NCBI GenBank assembly: GCA_944325345.1
Contig: CALUZV010000020.1
Coordinates: forward strand, 1 to 64,000
Origin: an uncultured Parabacteroides sp.
Lineage (GTDB): Bacteria; Bacteroidota; Bacteroidia; Bacteroidales; Tannerellaceae
DNA length: 64,000 bases
Direction of reading: 5' to 3'
Positions 43,926 to 51,029 of this stretch are shown here, piece by piece. The notes beneath the pieces were generated by a model. It saw only the letters and a program-made list of their open reading frames with translations. It was not told where the DNA came from and searched no databases. Each line of letters opens with the position of its first letter. The first letter of the stretch is position 1. A program made the translations under genes and the position numbers.

Positions 43926-45767
43926 ATGCGAAATAGAATCCTCTTCCCCATCCTCCTCTTCATCGGCTGGCTGCCCCTTCTGGCGGTGCAAAAGCCACTT
44001 TTCATGCTTTATAACTGGGAACAGGCGGCGGGCTGCACGGCGGGGGAATGGCTGCAGGTGGTGCTGCACGGGCTGAAGCTGGACTGCACCATCGCGGGGT
44101 ATCTGACGGCGCTGCCGCTGCTCGCGACGCTGGTATCCGCCTGGCTGCCGGGCACATGGCTCAGGCGCGGGATGAAGGCATACTTCGGGGTGATGGCGGT
44201 GCTTATCTCCCTGATATTCATTGTCGATGTCGCGCTCTATCCCTACTGGGGATTCCGGCTCGACTCTACCCTACTCTTCTACCTCGAATCCCCCAAAGAC
44301 GCGATGGCGAGCGTGCCGGTATGGATGTATTTCACACAGGGGTTATTCTTCCTCTTATATACCAGTATTTCATACGTTTACCTGCGCACCCTGCTGCGCT
44401 TTGTCCCCTCGGAGAGAGGGCGAAGGCCTGCGCTGACGACGGTGGCGATGCTGCTGCTCGGCGGGCTGATGTTCATCCCTATCCGGGGCGGGGTAACGAC
44501 CTCGACGGCGAACGTCGGTATGGTGTATTTCAGTCAGAACCAGTTCCTGAATCATGCGGCCATCAACCCGTGCTTCAGTCTGATAGCCTCGCTAAGCAAG
44601 CAGCAGGACTTCGCCGCACAGTTTGATTTCTTCCCCGAAGAGAAACGGAAGGAAATCGTGGGGACACTCTACGAGCGACCCGACAGTTGCCGGGATATTC
44701 CCACACGGAAGGTGCTGAATACGACACGCCCGAACATCCTTATCCTCCTGATGGAGAGCTTCTCGGCGAATACCATCGAAGTGTTGGGAGGAGAGCCTGG
44801 GGTAACGCCGAACCTCAATCGGCTGAGCCGCGAGGGCATCCTCTTCAGCAATGCTTATGCCAACTCTTTCAGGACAGACCGGGGGACGGTGGCTATCCTC
44901 AACGGCTACCTTGCCCAACCGACGACCTCCATCATGAAGTATCCGGCGAAGAGCCAGACGCTGCCGTCGATAGCCAAGAGTCTGGGGGCGGCGGGCTATC
45001 GCTCTGAGATGTTATATGGGGGAGATATCAACTTCACCAACATGCAGAGTTACTTCTATAGTTCCGGCTACTCCGCCATCACATCAGACAAAGACTTCCC
45101 ACTCACCGACCGGCTGAGCAAGTGGGGGGCAAACGACGACGTTACGTTCCACTATTTATATAATGTACTGAGCGAGCGAAAGGCTGATGCCGAGCCTTGG
45201 ATGACAACCTTCCTGACGCTGAGCAGCCACGAGCCCTTCGAGGTTCCCTATCATAGGCTGGAGGACCCGTATCTGAACTCCGTGGCCTTCACGGACAGTT
45301 GCTTCGGAGCCTTTATCGACAAGATACGGGAGACGCCGGTCTGGGATAACCTGCTGATCGTCCTCGTGGCCGACCATGGGTATCGCTATCCCCACGACGT
45401 GAAGGAATATGAGCCACGGCGGTATCACGTGCCGATACTCTGGCTGGGCGGAGCGGTAGAGAAGGCGGAAGTAGTTGAGACCTATTGCAGTCAGACAGAT
45501 ATAGCCGCGACGCTGTTAGGGCAGATGGAGCTGCCGCATGAGGAGTTTACGTTCAGCAAGGATATCTTCTCGTGCCATGGGGAAGATTTCTGCTTCTATA
45601 CCTTCATCAATGGGTTTGGATATATGGACAAAGGCGGGTATGCAGTCTTCGACAACGAAGGGAACCGCATCCTCGTGGAAGAACCGGGTGGTCCGGCATC
45701 CGAGGAAAGGATTGCCAAGGGGAAGGCGCTCCTGCAAACGCTCTATGACGACTTGGGGAGCCGGTGA
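43926..45767 (+). CDS. LTA-synthase/sulfatase-family membrane phosphotransferase
   Basis: 613 residues from ATG 43926 (MRNRILFPILLFIGWLPLLA). I reject upstream in-frame starts because they lie in repeat array E. Five membrane helices about 5-25, 45-70, 80-105, 120-150 and 165-185, then a periplasmic alkaline-phosphatase-fold domain: NILILLMESFSANTIEVLGG (metal), the nucleophile Thr in NSFRTDRGTVAI, a YGGDINFTNMQSYF segment, LSSHEPFEV and LVADHGYRYP (metal Asp-His). This family transfers phosphoglycerol or phosphoethanolamine to glycans or lipids; the substrate here cannot be told. Confidence 0.87.
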   Translation: MRNRILFPILLFIGWLPLLAVQKPLFMLYNWEQAAGCTAGEWLQVVLHGLKLDCTIAGYLTALPLLATLVSAWLPGTWLRRGMKAYFGVMAVLISLIFIVDVALYPYWGFRLDSTLLFYLESPKDAMASVPVWMYFTQGLFFLLYTSISYVYLRTLLRFVPSERGRRPALTTVAMLLLGGLMFIPIRGGVTTSTANVGMVYFSQNQFLNHAAINPCFSLIASLSKQQDFAAQFDFFPEEKRKEIVGTLYERPDSCRDIPTRKVLNTTRPNILILLMESFSANTIEVLGGEPGVTPNLNRLSREGILFSNAYANSFRTDRGTVAILNGYLAQPTTSIMKYPAKSQTLPSIAKSLGAAGYRSEMLYGGDINFTNMQSYFYSSGYSAITSDKDFPLTDRLSKWGANDDVTFHYLYNVLSERKADAEPWMTTFLTLSSHEPFEVPYHRLEDPYLNSVAFTDSCFGAFIDKIRETPVWDNLLIVLVADHGYRYPHDVKEYEPRRYHVPILWLGGAVEKAEVVETYCSQTDIAATLLGQMELPHEEFTFSKDIFSCHGEDFCFYTFINGFGYMDKGGYAVFDNEGNRILVEEPGGPASEERIAKGKALLQTLYDDLGSR

Positions 45768-45813
45768 AATGCAAAAATTGCTTCCGCAGCCCTGTATATT
45801 CAATAATTCTTTT

Positions 45814-45840
45814 TAATTTTGCCCGTCTTTAGCCAGACGG
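45814..45840 (+). promoter_or_regulatory. Probable -7 box and leader hairpin of pheT
   Basis: TAATTTTG (45814-45821) fits the -7 consensus; the -33 box is unclear. Just after it lies CCGTCT-TTAGCC-AGACGG (45823-45840), a perfect 6-bp hairpin at the likely transcript start. Confidence 0.45.
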
Positions 45841-45904
45841 TTGGAGCAGGAGACGCAGACCGCCGGGCTTCATCACAGCGAATAATAAGATAAACTATAT
45901 AGAC

Positions 45905-48367
45905 ATGAACATTTCATACAACTGGCTGAAAGAATATCTCGATTTCGATATGCAGCCTGAAGAAGTAGCTGACGCCCTGACCTCTATCGGTCTGGAGACT
46001 GGGGGTGTCGAAGAGGTACAGTCTATCAAAGGCGGACTCGAAGGCTTGGTGATAGGCGAAGTGCTTACCTGCGAACCGCATCCCAATTCCGATCACATGC
46101 ACGTTACCACAGTGAACGTAGGTCAAGGCGAACCTTTACAGATTGTCTGTGGCGCACCCAATGTCGCTGCCGGACAGAAGGTAGTCGTTGCCACTATCGG
46201 CACGAAGCTCTATGACGGCGACCAATGCTTCACCATCAAACGCTCGAAGTTGCGTGGCATCGAGTCGAACGGTATGATTTGTGCCGAAGACGAGATTGGT
46301 ATCGGCAATGACCATTCGGGCATTATCGTCCTCCCGGCAGAAGCTCAAGTCGGGATGCCGGCAAAAGACTACTACAATATCAAGAGCGACTATGTCCTCG
46401 AAGTCGATATCACACCGAACCGCGTCGATGCAACCTCTCATTTCGGTGTGGCTCGCGACTTGGCTGCCTACCTGAAGCGGCACGGGAAACCTGCCGAACT
46501 GAAGCGCCCGTCGGTCGAGGGCTTCCATATCGAAGACGAAACACCGGCTGTCGAAGTCGTTGTGGAAAATACCGATGCCTGCATCCGCTATTCGGGTGTA
46601 ACCATCAAAGGCGTAACGGTCAAGGAAAGTCCGGACTGGCTGAAGCAACGGCTCACGGCTATTGGCCTGCGTCCTATTAATAATGTAGTGGATGTAACCA
46701 ACTATGTATTGCATGGCCTGGGTCAGCCGCTCCATTCCTTCGATGCCGGGAAAGTCAAAGGCAACAAGGTCATCGTCAAGGCAGCGACGGATGGGCAGAA
46801 GTTCGTAACGCTCGACGGCGTGGAACGTACCTTGACCTCCCGCGACTTGATGATTTGCAATGCCGAAGAGCCCATGTGTATCGCCGGTGTCTTTGGTGGG
46901 TTGGAATCGGGTGTTACGGAGGCGACCACAGATGTATTCCTGGAGTCGGCGACGTTCCATCCGACTTGGATCCGCAAGACTGCACGCCGCTTTGGGTTGA
47001 ACACCGATGCGTCGTTCCGTTATGAGCGCGGACTCGATCCAAACGTTACTTTATATATCTTGAAATACTCTGCACATCTGATTCAGGAAGTGGCTGGCGG
47101 TACCATCACCGGTGCCATCCAAGATGTTTACCCGAATCCGATGAATCCCTATACTGTTTCCCTGACTTACGAGAAGATTAACAGCCTTATCGGGAAGGAA
47201 ATCCCCGTAGAGACCGTCAAGAGCATCGTGGAAAGCCTCGAGATGGAAATCACCGAGGAGAATGCTGAAGGATTGACCCTCCGCGTCCCCGTTTACCGCT
47301 ACGATGTGCAGCGCGACGTGGATGTCATCGAAGATATCCTCCGCATCTACGGCTACAACAACGTCGAGTTCAGCGAACATGTGAAGTCCAGTCTGTCCTA
47401 CAAGACTCCGACGGATCACAGCTACGCGATGGAGAATCTTATCTCTGAACAACTGACGGGTTGCGGCTTCAACGAAATCCTGAACAACTCGCTGACCCGT
47501 GCGGCTTATTACGAGAAACTCCAGACCTACCCTGCCAACCGCTGCGTCATGCTGATGAACCCGCTGAGTGCCGACCTCAATGCCATGCGCCAGACACTCC
47601 TCTTCGGCGGTTTGGAGAGCATCGAGCACAATGCGAAACGCAAGAATGCCAATATCCGTTTCTACGAGTTCGGCAACTGCTATTCCTACACGGAAGAGAA
47701 TCGCAAGGAAGGCGAACCACTGGCTCAATTCAAGGAAAACTATCACCTTGCCTTGTGGCTCCACGGCAAACGGGTGGAAAACAGTTGGGCGCATCCCAAC
47801 GAGCAGTCTTCGGTCTATGAATTGAAGGCTTACGTGGAAAATATTCTCCTCCGCCTCGGCATTGACATGAAGAAGGTTGTTTTCGGCCAGCTTTCCAACG
47901 ATATTTACTCCGCTGGCCTGAGCATCCAGACTTCTTCGGGAAAATTGCTTGGTACCTTGGGTATCGTAACCCACCGCATCTGCAAGGAGATGGACATCGA
48001 AGGGGAAGTTTATTACGCCGAACTCTCGTGGACGGCGCTGATGAAGGAAACGAAGAAGAACAAAGTTACCTTCACCGACATCGCCAAGTTCCCGGCCGTG
48101 AAGCGCGACCTTGCCCTCCTCATCGACAAGGCAATATCGTTCGACGCTATCCGGAAAATCGCTTCCGACAGCGAGCGCAAGCTACTCAAGTCCGTCGAAC
48201 TCTTCGACGTCTATGAAGGAAAGAACCTCCCGGAGGGCAAAAAGTCTTACGCGGTCAGCTTCTTCCTGCAAGACGAGACGAAAACGCTTAACGACAAGCA
48301 AATTGACGCGATCATGCAGAAGATTGTCCGCAACCTGCAGGAGAAAGTGGGAGCACAACTTCGTTAA
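45905..48367 (+). CDS. pheT: Phenylalanyl-tRNA synthetase, beta subunit
   Basis: 820 residues, full length. N-terminal MNISYNWLKEYLDFDMQPEE, tRNA-binding EMAP-like domain about 40-150 (VIGEVLTCEPHPNSDHMHVT), B3/B4 editing domain about 210-390, B5 domain about 405-475 (NPYTVSLTYEKINSLIGKEI), the catalytic-like core, and the C-terminal anticodon-binding domain (FTDIAKFPAVKRDLALLIDK). It charges tRNA-Phe together with PheS, encoded elsewhere. yebC follows after 37 nt. Confidence 0.95.
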   Translation: MNISYNWLKEYLDFDMQPEEVADALTSIGLETGGVEEVQSIKGGLEGLVIGEVLTCEPHPNSDHMHVTTVNVGQGEPLQIVCGAPNVAAGQKVVVATIGTKLYDGDQCFTIKRSKLRGIESNGMICAEDEIGIGNDHSGIIVLPAEAQVGMPAKDYYNIKSDYVLEVDITPNRVDATSHFGVARDLAAYLKRHGKPAELKRPSVEGFHIEDETPAVEVVVENTDACIRYSGVTIKGVTVKESPDWLKQRLTAIGLRPINNVVDVTNYVLHGLGQPLHSFDAGKVKGNKVIVKAATDGQKFVTLDGVERTLTSRDLMICNAEEPMCIAGVFGGLESGVTEATTDVFLESATFHPTWIRKTARRFGLNTDASFRYERGLDPNVTLYILKYSAHLIQEVAGGTITGAIQDVYPNPMNPYTVSLTYEKINSLIGKEIPVETVKSIVESLEMEITEENAEGLTLRVPVYRYDVQRDVDVIEDILRIYGYNNVEFSEHVKSSLSYKTPTDHSYAMENLISEQLTGCGFNEILNNSLTRAAYYEKLQTYPANRCVMLMNPLSADLNAMRQTLLFGGLESIEHNAKRKNANIRFYEFGNCYSYTEENRKEGEPLAQFKENYHLALWLHGKRVENSWAHPNEQSSVYELKAYVENILLRLGIDMKKVVFGQLSNDIYSAGLSIQTSSGKLLGTLGIVTHRICKEMDIEGEVYYAELSWTALMKETKKNKVTFTDIAKFPAVKRDLALLIDKAISFDAIRKIASDSERKLLKSVELFDVYEGKNLPEGKKSYAVSFFLQDETKTLNDKQIDAIMQKIVRNLQEKVGAQLR

Positions 48368-48404
48368 ATGAATTACAAATAATAACATACAAGATTTAGA
48401 TAAT

Positions 48405-49136
48405 ATGGGAAGAGCTTTTGAATTCCGTAAAGCAAGAAAATTTAAACGCTGGGGCAATATGGCCCGCGTGTTTACCAAGTTGGGCAAGGAAATCACTATC
48501 TGCGCGAAGCAGGGAGGTCCGGAACCGGAAAATAACCCCCGCTTGCGTGTCTTGATGCAGACTGCCAAGAAGGAAAATATGCCGAAGGAGAATGTGGAAC
48601 GTGCTATCAAACGTGCTATCTCGAAGGACTTTACCGATTATAAGGAAATGAACTACGAAGGCTACGGCCCGCACGGTATCGCCATCTTTGTCGAGACGGC
48701 AACTGACAACACGACCCGTACCGTGGCTAATATCCGTAGTTATTTTAACAAAAACGGTGGCTCGCTGGGCACAAGCGGCAGCCTCGAATTCCTTTTCCAG
48801 CACAAATGTGTGTTCCATATCGCCAAAAAGGACGGCATCGACCTCGAAGAGCTGGAATTGGAACTGATTGACTACGGCGTGGACGAAGTAGATGAGGCTG
48901 ACGACGAAATTATCATCTACGGCGAGTTCGCACAGAACTCTGCTATCCAAAAGTACTTGGAAGACAACGGTTACGAAATCACTGAAAGTGAATTTGTCCG
49001 TATCCCCAACGATGTGAAGGAAGTTACGCCCGAGCAACGCGAATCCATCAACAAACTCATCGAGAAACTCGAAGAGGACGAAGATGTGCAGAACGTCTTC
49101 CACAACATGAAGGAAGAAGAAGAGGAAGAGGAGTAA
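48405..49136 (+). CDS. yebC: YebC/PmpR-family protein
   Basis: 243 residues. Starts MGRAFEFRKARKFKRWGNMA, the form typical of this phylum (most bacteria have MAGHSKW). Then the three-domain YebC fold with NMPKENVERAIKRA, YEGYGPHGIAIFVETATDNT and TSGSLEFLFQHKCVFHI, ending in a run of Glu. YebC proteins act as transcriptional regulators or, as found more recently, as translation factors relieving stalling. Probably cotranscribed with pheT; a strong terminator follows. Confidence 0.93.
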   Translation: MGRAFEFRKARKFKRWGNMARVFTKLGKEITICAKQGGPEPENNPRLRVLMQTAKKENMPKENVERAIKRAISKDFTDYKEMNYEGYGPHGIAIFVETATDNTTRTVANIRSYFNKNGGSLGTSGSLEFLFQHKCVFHIAKKDGIDLEELELELIDYGVDEVDEADDEIIIYGEFAQNSAIQKYLEDNGYEITESEFVRIPNDVKEVTPEQRESINKLIEKLEEDEDVQNVFHNMKEEEEEEE

Positions 49137-49159
49137 CTCCTACCCCACTTTGAAGATTC

Positions 49160-49195
49160 AAGGGATGTTCCTGCAAAGGTTCATCCCTTTCTTTT
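49160..49195 (+). terminator. Terminator after yebC
   Basis: AAGGGATG and CATCCCTT arms with a loop of about 14 nt, followed by TCTTTTT. Confidence 0.8.
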
Positions 49196-49221
49196 TGCCT
49201 CAAAAATCCGTATGTACGCTT

Positions 49222-49432
49222 ACATTTCTCACTTTTATTATCAAAAAGAAGAAATGAAGGCATACATTTCTCACTTTTATTATCAAAAGGAAGAAATGAA
49301 GACGTACATTTCTCACTTTTATCATTAAAAGGAAGAAATGAAGACGTACATTTCTCACTTTTATTATTAAAAAGAAGAAATGAAGGCATACATTTCTCAC
49401 TTTTATTATTAAAAGGAAGAAATGAAGACGTT
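49222..49432. repeat. Intergenic tandem array F (exact 42-bp period, five copies)
   Basis: ACATTTCTCACTTTTATTAT-type units start at 49222, 49264, 49306, 49348 and 49390, each exactly 42 bases apart. Each contains ACATTTCT and a partly complementary AGAAATGAAG (inner arms CATTTCT / AGAAATG), so a hairpin of the CATTTCT...AGAAATG kind forms in every copy. Copies differ at only a few positions (ATC/ATT, AAAAG/AAAGG, GGCAT/GACGT). It lies just after the yebC terminator. A 14-residue repeat frame is open on the minus strand but nothing supports its translation. Confidence 0.9.
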
Positions 49433-49832
49433 CAAGATATTGATACAAAGAAAATAGAGACTCCAAGTAAGGCGAGAGCCAAAACTCCACCCCTTTTTCT
49501 TCCGGACACAAACGGATCAACGGAGCATCGCCAATCATTTTTATTGCTATTTTTGCTGTAAATTATTGATGCAAAACGATGAAAACACAACTTGAATATA
49601 TAGAGATATAAAAAAACTCTTTTTACTACAGAAATAGTTGAACTAAACCAGATTTCAAACAATTACAAAAATGTATTGATTGAGAAAATACCATATGTTC
49701 GCCGAGCGTATGGCTTTTTTATGTCCGGTAAAAACCACGAACAAAGACCAAAACGAACATCCTCTTCCTCTGCCCTGAAAATTTTTCCCTCAAAATATAG
49801 TTTCAGAAACGCAAATAACTTAAAAAAGTTCA
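49433..49832 (+). other. AT-rich gene-free stretch with a terminator-like hairpin
   Basis: 400 bases without a credible gene. A TATTTTTG -7-like box lies at 49548-49555. At 49691-49713 a 10-bp stem (CCATATGTTC with GAGCGTATGG, two or three G-T pairs, triloop GCC) is followed by CTTTTTT, a good rho-independent terminator. A small RNA of about 160 nt between them is possible but unsupported otherwise. Confidence 0.4.
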
Positions 49833-49840
49833 TACCTTTG
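49833..49840 (+). promoter_or_regulatory. -7 box ahead of the probable structured RNA
   Basis: TACCTTTG, a perfect TAnnTTTG match; the -33 element is poor. Confidence 0.5.
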
Positions 49841-49844
49841 CCTT

Positions 49845-50149
49845 GTCTTTTGCGGACACGCCGAAAGAAGGGTGGAAGCAAGGGACAGACATAGTGAGAA
49901 GGCGTTTACTTGAAGCGTCTTATCTTCTTCAGTTCAAACTTCGCAAACTTGATCAAGTGGAAGATGAGGCAACGGTAGATGCCCGTGGGATTTGTATATA
50001 TATGCTTCCTGTGCCCGCCCGGGTGCAGGAACGCATACTACATATACAATATCGGCGTGGGCTTTCTTCGTTGCTTATCCTACTTGAGAGGCAATGCGAA
50101 GGCCTGAACTGAGGGATAAGCGGCAGGTACAGTTCCCACGCTTTTTTTA
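49845..50149 (+). ncRNA. Probable structured noncoding RNA (about 300 nt; 6S-like rod possible)
   Basis: Starts just behind a consensus -7 box and ends at a T7 run (50142-50148) after CCCACGC. The centre (49981-50062) folds into a long rod: GCCC/GGGC and GAT/ATC at the base, then TTGTATAT/ATATACAA, GCTTCCTG with CAGGAAC/G and CCCG/CGGG at the tip, with small internal loops. AAGGCGTT and AGCGTCTT (near 49897-49919) form a second hairpin; GCGTGGG (50055-50061) can alternatively pair with the terminal CCCACGC, giving a terminator. A TTG-initiated frame of 89 codons (49843-50112) crosses it without a ribosome site or known family. The rod-with-bulges shape recalls 6S RNA; I find no RNase P, tmRNA or SRP signature. 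Family unproven. Confidence 0.5.
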
Positions 50150-50197
50150 TCAATATCAAAAAGCCTTAATGGGAATTGAAGGCACAAACAAATTAAC

Positions 50198-50587
50198 ATG
50201 GACAATTCAACAAAAAAATTTTTCACTGAAAGCCTAATAGAAGGTTTCATACTTTTCTTCCTATTTATGGTATACCTATTTTGTGTAGGAAATAAAGAAC
50301 ATAATGGAGTAGACATTACCCATACAAAAGACTTCTGGATAATATTAATGATGTTCTTTCCAGCATTATGCGTGAGATATCTAGGAAAACTAAGAGGCTA
50401 CACAAAAAACATATGGAAATTTAGTTTAATTTTTTCAGGAAGTGTCGTTTTTACATTGGTGATCATTACTTTTAATGGATGTATTTCATATCAAGGATTT
50501 TTACTACTATTTCTAATGATGGAAATATTTTGGTTTATAATTCAATACATCCAGTTACATCATGATGAAATATTTAAGAACAAATAG
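50198..50587 (+). CDS. Small four-helix membrane protein of unknown function, AT-rich
   Basis: 129 residues from ATG 50198. Four hydrophobic segments: about 13-32 (LIEGFILFFLFMVYLFCVG), 45-63 (FWIILMMFFPALCVRYLG), 72-93 (IWKFSLIFSGSVVFTLVII) and 98-118 (GFLLLFLMMEIFWFIIQYIQ). Base composition is visibly more AT-rich than the flanking genes, suggesting recent acquisition. It is directly followed, without any gap, by a remnant of a secreted protein's C-terminus. No family recognised; no neighbour points to a role. Confidence 0.6.
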   Translation: MDNSTKKFFTESLIEGFILFFLFMVYLFCVGNKEHNGVDITHTKDFWIILMMFFPALCVRYLGKLRGYTKNIWKFSLIFSGSVVFTLVIITFNGCISYQGFLLLFLMMEIFWFIIQYIQLHHDEIFKNK

Positions 50588-50728
50588 GAAGTCCAAATCG
50601 TTTCCATGAATGGCTCAGTAATTGCCACGGCCAAAGTAGCCGGACAGCAAGCATTCGACGGTATGAACGAAGGAACTTATATTGTTCGGGTTGGAGAAGA
50701 CGTGATAAAAATCCGGCTCAAACTTTGA
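50588..50728 (+). pseudogene. Remnant of a T9SS-type C-terminal sorting domain
   Basis: 46 codons and a stop, in frame with the preceding stop codon but lacking a start: EVQIVSMNGSVIATAKVAGQ ... MNEGTYIVRVGEDVIKIRLKL. This is the last part of a Por/T9SS type-A C-terminal domain (compare VQVYDLSGRVV ... GIYIIRAE at the end of the protein at 58193-63886). The rest of that gene is gone, replaced by the AT-rich membrane ORF. The first unit of array G begins in its last codons. Confidence 0.75.
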
Positions 50729-50980
50729 TGTACCCTGCGACGCCGTCGCGAGGAGCCTCAAAACTTTAATGCACTTTGCGACGCCGTCGCGAGGAGCCTC
50801 AAAACTTTAATGCACTTTGCGATGGCGTCGCGAGGAACCTCAAAACTTTGATGCACTTTGCGACGGCGTCGCGAGGAACTTCAAAATCTTGATGCACTTT
50901 GCGACGGCGTCGCGAGATGCCTCAAAATCTTGACACACTTTGCGACGGCATCGCGAGATGCCTCAAAATTTTGACGGACT
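50721..50980. repeat. Intergenic palindromic tandem array G (period 41 bp)
   Basis: Palindrome GCGACG-n-CGTCGC recurs six times with exact 41-base spacing (ATG-proximal TTG at 50848, 50889, 50930, 50971; earlier units at 50723, 50764, 50805). Centres are C in the first two copies and G later; single-arm mutations occur in copies 3 (GATGG) and 6 (GGCATC). Spacers read AGGAGCCTCAAAACTTTGAT. The first unit overlaps the stop of the T9SS-domain remnant, and the array ends just before the sbcC terminator. Confidence 0.9.
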
Positions 50981-50992
50981 TGTAAACGATTC

Positions 50993-51026
50993 AAATAGGG
51001 TGCGACAAAAACCACGCACCCTATTT
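50993..51026 (-). terminator. Terminator of the sbcDC unit
   Basis: Stem AAATAGGGTGCG / CGCACCCTATTT, twelve perfect pairs around a 10-nt loop. It serves sbcC on the minus strand and may also stop transcripts leaving array G. Confidence 0.8.
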
Positions 51027-51029
51027 TAT

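Noticed and set aside
47051..47974. 307-codon minus-strand frame opposite pheT
   Set aside because: Antisense shadow of a clearly conserved tRNA synthetase gene.
49200..49538. Minus-strand frame encoding a 14-residue repeat across array F
   Set aside because: No start context, no family and period divisible by three explains the open frame.
49691..49720. Small RNA ending at this terminator-like hairpin
   Set aside because: The hairpin is good but the only upstream -7 box (49548) lacks a -33 element and the interval shows no structure; recorded within the intergenic entry only.
49843..50112. TTG-initiated 89-codon frame across the putative ncRNA
   Set aside because: No ribosome site, start 10 nt after the -7 box, no family, and the region folds into strong hairpins; not excluded completely.
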